Source of the DNA: Desmodus rotundus
Taxonomy: Eukaryota > Chordata > Mammalia > Chiroptera > Phyllostomidae
Length of the DNA stretch: 64,000 nucleotides
Direction of reading: 5' to 3'
Assembly: GCF_022682495.2 (NCBI RefSeq)
Contig: NC_071398.1
Span: 11,662,934 to 11,726,933, forward strand
The translations under genes and the position numbers were made by a program. Position 1 is the first letter of the stretch. Every line of letters starts with the position of its first letter. Below, one piece after another: positions 11,531 through 21,055 of this stretch. Under the pieces are notes generated by a model. It was not told the DNA's origin. It made no database searches and saw only the letters and a program-made list of their open reading frames with translations.

Positions 11531-12622
11531 AATTGTGAATAAAATGCAGACGCTTTATCTAGCCGGCAGAGTCAATTGGTTCCTTCGGTCTTTTGGAAGT
11601 TCTTTTTTAGCATGTCCAGTGAACTTTCTTGGGGACCATAAATGCTAGTCTTCTTGGGGAGCATAGATGCCAGTCTTCTCTGTTTCAGGCACCAGCATCC
11701 CTGGACAAGGGCATTCTGGAGATACTTCAAAGGAGCCTTCTTTGTCACATGGATGGCTTTGGTAATAGGTAATCATGGAAGAATCTGACATATACATATT
11801 AACACATTACACATACATCTAACATAATTCAATTAAAAAAGCATATATAGAGTACTTATATTATTCATTATGGTCCTAAAGAACTAAAAAGTATCTGCTC
11901 TTATTTCTTTTTTGAAAAAAAGAAAACAACAATCATATTATAAATCCCGAGGCAGCAGGACCCGTCTACACACTGAAGTAACAAACATGTATCTCCCGTG
12001 AGCTTTAACTTCTCTTTTATAGCAAATTTCATGCAGCTGGTCAGCCACCGTTGATGCTTATGGTACCTATATGTGTGATTGCTTTATCAATGACCAAAAT
12101 CTAACACGTTCCTACTCTCTCCACACACATGCACTTCACATATTTATCAACTGAAGTTACCAGGGATGAAAGCAGGTTGCTTCTATATCCCCAAGATACC
12201 CATTTTGACCACTGATTTCCCCAACGGTACTCATGGGGATTGACTACGTGAGTCCAAACACCGAGCTCTGTGAATTGGGTTTTCATTGGTTCACATCGGT
12301 TGTTTTGACAATTTTAATAGGTAGCATAAATGGATTTTTATACAGTTGGAACTGTTCCGTACTTCCCTACAAAGACAAGTGGCTTCTGTCTGAAAAGCTG
12401 AATTACTTCAGTTGTGCTGTCTATTCTTCTGGAGGACAATGCTACTTTTTACATTTAGATGGAGTTGACGAGGGTCAGGGATCATCGATCAACTTCCATA
12501 TATGTGATCCAAGAGAAGTAAAGTTCATTTAACAAATGAAACACTTTAGAAGTGTCCCAAACCATACATATTGTGGATGCTGCCATTTTCACGAGATCCT
12601 CACATCCTATCCTTTCTAGGTG

Positions 12623-12624
<2 letters not shown>
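11531..12624. other. Unique sequence, nothing recognised
   Basis: No repeat or gene supported. A 99-codon plus-strand frame at 12233-12532 has no recognisable domain. Confidence 0.45.

Positions 12625-12669
<45 letters not shown>
12625..12669 (+). repeat. (GT)n microsatellite
   Basis: About 22 uninterrupted GT units. The Val/Cys repeats seen in overlapping frames are artefacts of this tract. Confidence 0.97.
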
Positions 12670-12671
<2 letters not shown>

Positions 12672-13594
12672 GGTAGAAAGGATGAGAGGGCTAGTCAGGT
12701 CCTTTACTCACATACACGCTTCGAGAGAAATGATAAAGAAAATTAATTTGTTGCTTCTTTAAACCATTCTATCCTCGGTCTCCCAGAGACAAAGCACATC
12801 GGGGAAAGAGTGGCAGTTTAATGCCTGTACTTCTGCCAGATCTTGCAAGAGAAACTAAAAAAAAAAAAATAGCTGGAGAAAAAGGCCAAAGCATGCAATT
12901 TCTACAACTACAGGTGGTCTTTTCATTAGCCTCCTCCTTGGTTCTTAATAGTTTTCCAGACGCTTCTGGGGACTGGCATGATGATCATCTCTGTACACTT
13001 GCTCTGTCTCCTCATTGACACACAGAAACGTCAGTCTGATGAGGTGAAGAAAAACGTATTCTATCTAATGTGTTCCAGGATATGATAAAGCCATTGTTGA
13101 GATAATGATATGTTAAAATAAAATGGGACCCAACCCCTTTTTTAGTATTTAAGTTGGGACATCTCAAATATTACTGAAACCCTAATAGTTAGCTCCAAGC
13201 AACTCTTGCTTCTCTGCAAAGATCAGTAAATGTTTAGGAAGACTCAGCAACTCCTCCTACTCTGGGTGTTAATGAAGTATGAAATAAACTAGTGTTAGCT
13301 TGGGTTTTCTGCAAGTTGTTTTCGGCCATCGAGTATCGGACATACAGAAATTACCACCCCTCCAAAACAACCCAGGCAATCTTCTTCCTACCCTTTCTCC
13401 TTTCTCCAAATCATAAGGGAGACACAACTGAAGCAGCAGCAGCAACACCATCATTGTATCTGCATCATCTATTATTCTACACTTAATGAGCCTTGCTTCA
13501 TCCAATTTTGTCTCTCTCCAATCTGTTCTCCGCATTGAAGTTGGCTTGAGCTTCTTGTCTAAAACTCATAAAGAGTTTTTCTTTGATTTAAAGT
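12670..13594. other. Unique sequence, nothing recognised
   Basis: No supported gene. A short A run sits at 12858-12869 and a GCA-rich stretch at 13432-13446. Confidence 0.45.
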
Positions 13595-13785
13595 ACAAAA
13601 CCAAACCGCTCCATGGCCTGCAAGCCCCCCGTAGAGCCTGACTCTTGCACATTTTCAGCACCACGTGCAACACGATCACCCTCATACTCTGCTTCAACCA
13701 CAACGGCTTTCTTCCAGTTCTATGTCTGTTCCAGGCTCTTCTGCTTTGGGACCTTGTAACAGATTGTTTCTGATTCTTACACATA
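13595..13785 (+). repeat. L2 LINE fragment
   Basis: The series 'ccatggcctgcaagcc', 'ctctgcttcaaccacaacgg' and 'cttccagttctatgtctgtt', ending 'tctgctttgggacctt', follows the conserved L2 3' coding/UTR order (bidirectional 'ctccagccacactgg..ttcctcaaacacgcc..cagggcctttgc' region). The minus-strand open frame here is a shadow. Confidence 0.55.
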
Positions 13786-14461
13786 GCAAGAAATCTTACC
13801 TATGTTCTTCATCTAAATAACTATTATTTTTGTGTAGATCTCATTTCAGCTCCAGTTTCTCAGAAACACTTACCCTTCTCATTAACATTAATATGTAGTT
13901 CAGCTAGTTGGATACTCTTGTATTATTACTGACAACCTAGAGTTAATTTCATATTTCTTTATACATATTATTCATACCACTAGGTCTAGTCATCTTATTA
14001 TTGATTCTCATGTTATTAAAAACAAATAATAACAATTATTTCATTATACTTTATATGTTTATTTGATATTTGATCAATGTATAATTAATGTCTAATTTCC
14101 ACTATTAGACCCATGAATTGAGGTATAATTTTGCATTCAATGTGAAGTATTTGGCATATGATATATACATAGTAAATTATTAAATTCTGTAGAGCATTAT
14201 TCTATATCAGGCAATGTCTAAGGTGATACACATTTTATTTTACTAAATTTCCAAAACAAACTAGCGACTTCAGGTAGCATTACCTTTTACGCATATCCAT
14301 TACTCTAAGATAGATCCACGTTATTACCATATTCTGCTTGGGTTTCTACATTTGACCCTCTACAACTAATCATACACTCAAAAAACAAAACAAAACAAAA
14401 TCAACATTCTCTATATATCAACATGCAGAGTACAGCTTATAAAGGTTATATTCAATAATAT
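13786..14461. other. AT-rich unique sequence
   Basis: Very AT-rich with an (AAAAC)n stretch at 14381-14400. Nothing coding or repetitive beyond that is recognised. Confidence 0.5.
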
Positions 14462-14528
14462 CACACTCCTCCTTAAAACCCTCCAAAGGTTTTCCATCTC
14501 CTCTACATAAAATTAAAAATCCTTGGAA
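14462..14528 (+). repeat. L2 LINE fragment
   Basis: 'aaaaccctccaaaggttttc' followed by 'catctcctctacataaaatt' matches the conserved L2 segment 'aaaaccctccagtggcttcccatctcactcagagtaaa'. It abuts the L1 nest. Confidence 0.5.
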
Positions 14529-14529
14529 T

Positions 14530-15797
14530 TCTGCTCTAAGGAGTAGCAGCATAGAAGACTTCATTCATCTTCCAGGGAACATCTATAAACTCCAAATTAA
14601 ATGTAAATTTACGCACTCACCCACATAAACATACACTCACTAAGAGAATTACTTGAAGGTACTGGAAAGTAAAAAAATAAAAAGAAGAAAAAGACAGGAT
14701 GGTTATCAAACTTAGGAAAAGAGCACATATACTAACTAGTACTTCCATTCATATGCTTATTACCTGAGGATGTTCTGAACGCCTAGAACCCAGGCAAAAA
14801 GATCACAGCACTATTGAATTGAGGACTGAGAGGATAAAGTTTGGAGCTGCTAGAGCAACTGAAAAGTTAGGGATCCACAGGTGTGGGACTTTAAAATCTG
14901 AATATCAATATTGCTCTAATTCTTGCATATCACCTGAGTTGTGCCCATACTAGAGAAATAGCAAAGAATGAGTGGGAAACAAGAGCTAAAAGGATAAAAG
15001 AACTGAGCAGAGATTTCAGCTGTTGCTCACTGCAGAAACAAGACTTGGGAGTTTTGAGTCCAGCCAAGTTACTCCCTGATAGAACAAAAGTTAATGGTGT
15101 CTTAAGGAAGGTGATGAAGAATCTAGAACCCCAAAAACATTCCATTTGTAATGTCCACAGTATAATGTTAGTATGCAAATGGAAGAAACGGCAAAATGTT
15201 CTCCTTAAAAGAGAACAAAAAAAGCCAATAGAAATAACATCATGAGGATCTACATGTTAAAATTTGCAGAAAGGATTTTTAAAACAGCTAATATAAATAT
15301 GTTCCAGTAGATAGAGAAAACTAATAGTGGTAATGGAAGAGTTAGTGGGAATATCAACAGAGAAAAATAAACCACAAAAAAAGAACAAAACAAAATTTAT
15401 TGGACTGAAACCTATAATACCTAAAAAAGAAAAAAAAAAATACTGCATGGGCTCCAAGGCAATATATTGTAGATATGACACAGGAAATCATCAGTTAACT
15501 TAAAGTGATAACAATAGAAATTATTCCATATATACAATAAGCAGAAAAATGAACACAGCCTGTAGACATGTTGGGCAATATCAAGTGATTAGAAATATCT
15601 GTAGTTGAACCCACAGAAGGAAGGGAAGAGTGAATGGGACAGGCAAAAATTGAGAAAAATAAAGACCCCCAATTTCTAAAGTTTAATTATAAACATGAAC
15701 TCAGAAATAAAAACAGCTCAGGAAACACTAAACAGGATAAATATAAAGAATACAAGATTTAGACACATCTAGTCAAAATAATGAAACCCAAGATAAA
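14530..15797 (+). mobile_element. Old L1 (L1-A), 5' part: leader and ORF1 N-terminal/middle
   Basis: Diverged L1/HAL1 sequence. An 'aggatctacatgttaaaatt' leader/ORF1 area is followed by ORF1 text ('caggaaatcatcagttaact', 'gttgaacccacagaaggaag', 'cactaaacaggataaatata', 'catctagtcaaaataatgaa'). ORF1 breaks off at 15797 and resumes at 16837, because another L1 fragment inserted here, flanked by a 9-bp CAAGATAAA duplication (15789-15797 and 16828-16836). Many indels and stops show it is long dead. Confidence 0.6.
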
Positions 15798-15816
15798 GAT
15801 ATACTTTGGAAGGAGA
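15795..15816 (+). repeat. 22-bp target-site duplication, left copy
   Basis: A perfect 22-base direct repeat occurs at 15795-15816 and 16113-16134 (begins AAAGATATAC, ends GGAAGGAGA). It flanks the young L1 3' end precisely. Confidence 0.92.
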
Positions 15817-16827
15817 ACAGAAACAGAACCACAGAAATGGAGATCACATGGAGGGTTATCAATAGGGGATTGGGAGGGGGAGAGAGGGGGGAAAGGTACA
15901 GAGAATAAATAGCATAAATGATAGGTGGAAAATAGACAGGGGGAGGGTAAAAATAGTGTAGGAAATGTAGAAGCCAAAGAACTTACATGTATGACCCATG
16001 GACATGAACTATAGGGGGGGAATGTGGGAGGGAGGGGGAGGGCAGGATGGAGTTGAGTGAAGGGGCGGAAATGGGACAACTGTAATAGCAAAATCAATAA
16101 ATATATCCAAAAAAAGATATACTTTGGAAGGAGATAGTGTCTTTTCAACAAATGGTGCGTGATAAATTGAACATCGATATCCATAATTGATCATCAGCCT
16201 AAAACTTATACCTTTTAAAAACATGAACTCAAAATGGACCAGAGATCTAAAAATAAAAAATTTAAAACTATAGAACTTTTAGAAGATATTATGGGAAAAA
16301 ATTATAACGACCTCACCCTCAACTTTTTAGATAAAACACCAAGCAAGACATTAAAAATGATAACTTCAACTTCATAATAACTAAAAGCCTTAGCTGTCTG
16401 AAAAGCTCTGTTACGATGGAAAACCAAGCGGAAGAAAGTGTTTGTAAATGTTTCCCATGAAAGACTTGTTTCTGGGCCACAGGAAGAACTCCTTACACGC
16501 AACAGTGAGAAAACAACTTAACTCTAACCCTCCCCCTTTTTGCCATATAAGATAATATTCACAAGTTACAGGATTAAAATGTAGATTTCCTTAGAAGGAG
16601 GGCATTTATCAGTACGCCAAACATACAAAAAAATGAAAGTGAGCGCAAAAAACGAAGAAAATCTGAGTAAGACAACTTGTATAATGTCAATTAATTTTTT
16701 GGCGCGTTAATGGATTATACTTATATAAGATATAACACAAAGTTAGGCAATAGATAAATGTGATCTCTCTGTATTATTTTCTCAACTTCCTGGAAGTCAA
16801 TAATCATGGCAAAATGAAAAGTTACCG
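15798..16827 (+). mobile_element. L1-B: 5'-truncated L1 3' fragment inserted into L1-A
   Basis: After the inner insertion, 16135-16530 reads as the ORF2 C-terminal region ('tcttttcaacaaatggtgcg', 'tagataaaacaccaagcaag', 'cagtgagaaaacaacttaac'). An L1 3' UTR follows ('gtattattttctcaacttcc') and ends near 16827. It interrupts the ORF1 reading of L1-A and is bounded by the 9-bp CAAGATAAA duplication. It is itself split by the younger insertion at 15817-16112. Confidence 0.6.
15817..16112 (+). mobile_element. Young bat-type L1 3' end (L1-C)
   Basis: A 296-bp 5'-truncated L1 3' UTR. Its purine-rich tracts (G-rich at 16012-16045) are followed by 'gggacaactgtaatagcaaa', AATAAA and a short A tail. 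It shares 'cccatggacatgaacta' and the ending with the elements at 4765-6067, 26846-27081 and 42556-42675. The perfect 22-bp duplication on both sides shows L1-mediated insertion that is young relative to its L1-B host. Confidence 0.8.
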
Positions 16828-16836
16828 CAAGATAAA

Positions 16837-17740
16837 CTAGAAAAGCTAGCGTGAACACGCGTGACGTACAAAGGACACAGGATACAAACGATGGCTAACA
16901 CGGTTCAGTGGGCGCCAGAGACAATGGAATTATATCTTCAAGAGTAAATTTTTAAAAACGCATAAACTCAGGAGTCCATAGGCAGCTAAATATCCTCAAA
17001 AATGAAAGCAAAATGATGACGTTTTCTGATAAAAATTGATATTGTTTCTTTTCAACAGACCTGCACCACACGGCAGGGGAAAGAGAAAGGACAGAAGATG
17101 GGAGCTCAGATTTACAGGAAAGAACCTACCTGCGCAGGTAAATGTCAACTAGTCTACGTGTCTATACATGTTGTTGTCTTAATCTCTTGAATGATGCACA
17201 ATTATTTCAAGCAAGAGGATGCCTCCGCGCTGTGGGATCCATAATGTAGTTAGGTGTAATAGTTATGACAACAAGAGCAGAAATGATGGATGGAGGGGAA
17301 TAAGTAGAATCACACAAAAAATTATACAGCCCTTACATTTTATGGGAAGTAATGTAATATTGTTTTTAATGTGATAAAGGATACATATTGCAATTCCCAA
17401 CACAACCACTATAAAAACAACGCGAAAAGGAAAAGCTGAATAGGCAACAGCGGCACTAAAATGAAAAACTAGGAAATACACACACACACACACACACACA
17501 ATTTGTAAAAATTACCATCTAAAAGGCAGAGGTATCAGATCGGATTTGAATGTCAATGGCTTTAGTGCACAAATTAAATGGCAGAAATAGTCAGATTGTA
17601 TCCGAAAACATGATTCCACCATTTACTGACAAGACACCATCCACTTTAAATATAAAGACACACACAGATTCAGAGTGTGTGGGTGGGGAAAAGGGATCTT
17701 GCTAACAGTAATTAGAAGAAAACAACAGTAGCATTGTTTT
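16837..17740 (+). mobile_element. L1-A continued: ORF1 C-terminus, spacer, ORF2 start
   Basis: It resumes the ORF1 of L1-A: 'aggagtccataggcagctaa', 'atcctcaaaaatgaaagc', 'ttcaacagacctgcaccaca' are the ORF1 C-terminal domain. An inter-ORF spacer follows (about 17150-17500, including 'atgacaacaagagcagaaat'), then the ORF2 endonuclease start ('gaatgtcaatggctttagtg', 'actttaaatataaagacaca'). A (CA)n microsatellite lies within (17478-17500). Numerous stops and frameshifts. Confidence 0.6.
17478..17500 (+). repeat. (CA)n microsatellite
   Basis: About 11 uninterrupted CA units inside the L1-A inter-ORF region. Confidence 0.95.
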
Positions 17741-18886
17741 TTACAGACTTCCATTTGTATTAGCTGCAGTCTTGTATATACAAACAGTGCGTCCAGTAGA
17801 AGTGTGCCGGACAGAACTACGGCCAGGCATAAAAGTCCGTGAGGGTCTAGATGCCATAGGAATGCCAATGTGCTCACAAGACTGCTCCTTCAAAGAAGCG
17901 TGATAGTCTGCAAAATAATATCTGCGTATATACATCATTTTTCCTATAGATGGTCTCACTTGTCTAATCTGTGATTCTCTGTTATCACTAAGAGATATCT
18001 AATAAGAATCACAATATCCAGAGTAACAATAATTATAAGAAAACAATAATAGTTTCAAAAACAATCTTTGAGTCTTTGAGCCAGGTATGGAGAGGGTGGG
18101 GTCAGGGAAGGTTTCTCAGGGAGAAGGACATACAATAAAAATGACACAAGCAGACGGTTATCGAACAACAATGACGCCCCCGGCTAGGCGAGCAGGCCCC
18201 CCACGCAGTGAGGAAATAATGCAAATCTATGTACTGCTCACAGGAATCTGCACTGAAGAAAATAACTAACTAAATAAGGGAATGTCAGCTATCACAGGCA
18301 AAAGAAACATCATTAGTCAAAGTAAAAGAAAAAAAAAGACATGAATTAATGTGGTGCATTTGGAACCTGCAACCAGTATGATATCATTGACAAAAAAAAA
18401 AAAACAATCCTGATACAGCAACTGAAGGCTTGCTGGAAGAATCCAAACCATTTATAAGGGGAAAATTCACAACCTCTCAGGTTTGGGAAATAGCTTGGTA
18501 ATCACTCCCTTACCTCATCCTCTGCTTCAGGCACCCTAATGTCTCCTGACCGTGAGCACTTTCAGGGATCGGCACCACAGGAGTGACTTGGCGGGCGGAT
18601 TATATTTTTTAAAGATTCTTCTAAGTAAACAGCAACACCAATAATTCTCATTACATCACAAAATCTGCCTCCCTGATTACTACTCCACTGTAGTCCGTGA
18701 CAGCTGGGGATATTTGAAAATCCACTCCCCCCCGCAAAAAAACCCCACACAACAACAAAACCAAAAAATACTAAATGACCTGAAGCCTTAGCGGACAGAC
18801 TTAAATGTAGTAACAACTAGAGATTGAGGAAAAATGGGCAACAAGAAAGATAATTAGTAGAGTTAGTTAAAATTATGAAGCGGTGC
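17741..18886. other. Unassigned segment with GC-richer patches
   Basis: The L1-A ORF2 similarity stops near 17740. 17741-17985 is less AT-rich and carries a 72-codon minus-strand frame (17741-17959) unlike L1. 18090-18230 is another GC-richer patch. The rest is AT-rich and unrecognised. An A run at 18394-18406 could be an old tail. Confidence 0.4.
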
Positions 18887-19082
18887 TTTTTTTTTTTCAT
18901 TTATTTTTAGGGGGGGAGGGAGAAAAAGAGGGAGAGAAACATCAATGTGTGGTTGCCTCTTGCATGCCCCTCACTGGAGACCTGGCCCACAACCCACACA
19001 TATGCCCTGACTGGGAATCGAACCAGTAACCCTTTGGGTTGCAGGCCAGCACTCAATACACTGAGCCACACCATCCAGGGCT
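18887..19082 (-). mobile_element. Ves SINE, copy 2 (antisense)
   Basis: Starting with a T12 tract (the A tail in reverse), it reads backwards through the Ves body ('tatgccctgactgggaat', 'accatccagggc'). The pol III B box is intact: GGTTCGATTCC on the minus strand at 19014-19024. A near-identical direct repeat, 'gcggtgctttt' on the left and 'ggcagtgctttt' on the right (about 19085-19096), is the target-site duplication. Confidence 0.92.
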
Positions 19083-20681
19083 GAGGCAGTGCTTTTGCGG
19101 AGCTTAAGTAAAAGATAGTGAACACTTTCTTAGGCTTGCCCACAGGGAATTCTTAAGGTGCAGGACTGACCACATTACATGGGATAATTTTATAACCTCT
19201 ACGGCTCTTTCAGTACCACTTACTACTAATAAAAGCACAATGAGTTATTGGTGAATGTGCAAGTCATAGAATAAGTAAAGAATAATAGTTTATTCTCAGT
19301 ACAGCCTAAATGTTTTCTTTAAATTTTATTGGTAAAATATATCATTTATGATGGGGTTTTTGAAAACACTATATCATTTAAATTCAGCTTTTAAACAGTG
19401 TACACTTTGATGTGTCATAGAATCTAATAAAAATGCTAAATCAGGCCGTTAAATATTTATGTGCCATTTATATATTGTGTTGGGAAGGGACTTTAATTAG
19501 TTTTCCGCACAAGAGAGAATTTGCATTTCCATACGGAGAAGATATGTTAAAACGGTTGTTCTCGCCGTAACTTCCTACATCGAGTGCTTTGGGGTCCAAT
19601 ATGGAAACTATTCAAACAGTATTATAGAAATCAGAACAAAACAGAGTAAGGGAAGAACATATTTAAAGATTACTCAATCAAGGAAAACATGTAATTAAGG
19701 ATGATGTTATAAAATGTAAATTACAGAGAATATGGAGCATATTCTATTGTCTGATAAACTGTCTGTTTAGCTGAGGGTAGAGACTGACAGCTCTGGGGCG
19801 GGACTGGGGTGGAGAAATCGAGATAAAAAGAGAAAGGAAGAACTCACACACACGGACAACAGCGTGGTGATTTTGGGTTTGGGGGGAGGTGCAAGAAAGT
19901 AGTACAAGGGGGATAAATGGTAAAGGGAAAGTAGTACAAGGGGGATAAATGGTAAAGGGGAAATAAAATAAAAATAAACTATTAAGAAAAGAAAAAAATT
20001 CTAACCCAGTGTCTTGCAGTGACTCAGAAGGGATGCCTGGGGAACTGGGAAGAACTCCGGAGTAAGAGAGGGTTGCGCTCAATGAAATCCGACTCTCCCA
20101 CCACCAGGCTGCACAGACTTGGGCAGGTTATTCACTGAGTCAAATCATTCTTTACTGATTGACCGGAAATATGAATAGGCTTCATGGAGTCTTTGTGAAA
20201 AGGGTGAAGTAGAGGGGTTATGATCTAATTAATAAAACATTTGTTGCATAGTAGACGTCCAGCCAATGTTCTGCTCCCCACTCTCCAAGTTATTGTCCTA
20301 CATATATTTTGATTCCTCTGTTTCCATTTTTGATTACTATGTTTCTTTTAAGTCTTACTATCATGACTATGAGTTCCTCTCAGTCCTCAACACCACAATC
20401 TACAGTTTGATATTTAATAGAATCAGCTTTCTAAAGAATCAGTCACCCACTACTCACAGTCTTGCAATTCATGTGGCTATATTACTTGTTCTAAATTATT
20501 GATTCCCGATTACATTTTAATCCCTCACTTATCTTTCAAAGTCATCATCTGTGCATCTCTAAACTTAAGATTCCACTCTCCTCAATATGAAGTCTTCGCT
20601 TGGAGGCTGAAGAGTAATTATGCAAACACGATGCACACCAAGAACATCACCTGTGTACTACTTTCTTCATCCTTTAGCCCA
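19083..20681. other. Unique sequence with a 32-bp tandem duplication
   Basis: No gene recognised. A perfect two-copy 32-bp tandem repeat sits at 19895-19926 and 19927-19958. The 112-codon minus-strand frame at 19744-20082 runs through it and has no domain. The plus frame at 20266-20502 is AT-rich and featureless. Confidence 0.5.
19895..19958 (+). repeat. 32-bp direct tandem duplication
   Basis: Two identical 32-base units begin GAAAGTAGTACAAG and end AATGGTAAAGG. The absence of divergence suggests a recent slippage or local duplication. Confidence 0.93.
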
Positions 20682-20895
20682 CAGGTGCCAAACGCAAGGC
20701 CTGCGGCCGAATCCGGCAGCCCTCCACCTTGTTTTATCCGGCCCAGCACCTCATTTCTACCCGACGGCAGTGCCAAGCTCTCGCTTAACTGATAAGGAGT
20801 AGTTACATGTATACAGTCCTAAAATTACATTCGGCTCTTTGAAGTCAACTGCGAGGCTGATGTGGCCCCCAGTGAAAATCAGTTTGACCCCCCTG
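20682..20895 (+). mobile_element. Non-autonomous hAT-type DNA transposon
   Basis: A 214-bp element with related ends: the left starts CAGGTGCCAAAC and the right, read inverted, starts CAGGGGGGTCAAAC. The 8-mer CTTTAGCC occurs at 20672-20679 and again at 20896-20903, directly after the right end. An 8-bp duplication is the hAT signature. The interior is CpG-bearing and has no transposase, so it depended on an autonomous partner. Two extra bases separate the left 8-mer from the inverted repeat. Family name not assigned. Confidence 0.75.
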
Positions 20896-20924
20896 CTTTA
20901 GCCCCCAAATAAAGTAAACTGTTC

Positions 20925-21055
20925 ACCTCATTCTTTGTGAGCCAGTTATTTTACTTCTCTGTGACTCAGTATCCTCCTCTACAAAATGGGTAGAATAAAC
21001 ACGGTCTAGCACCTCAAGGAATGCTCAAAAATATCTATTGCCACTGTTAGAGCTG
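20925..21055 (+). repeat. MIR SINE fragment
   Basis: 'tttacttctctgtgactcag' followed by 'cctctacaaaatgggtagaa' matches the sense MIR core ('acctctctgtgcctcagtttcctcatctgtaaaatggg'). Confidence 0.65.

Noticed and set aside
12552..12762. Cys/Val repeat proteins
   Set aside because: They are translations of a (GT)n microsatellite.
15759..16184. 141-codon minus-strand frame rich in Pro/Ser/Leu
   Set aside because: It is the antisense of an L1 3' UTR purine tract; the length comes from low complexity.
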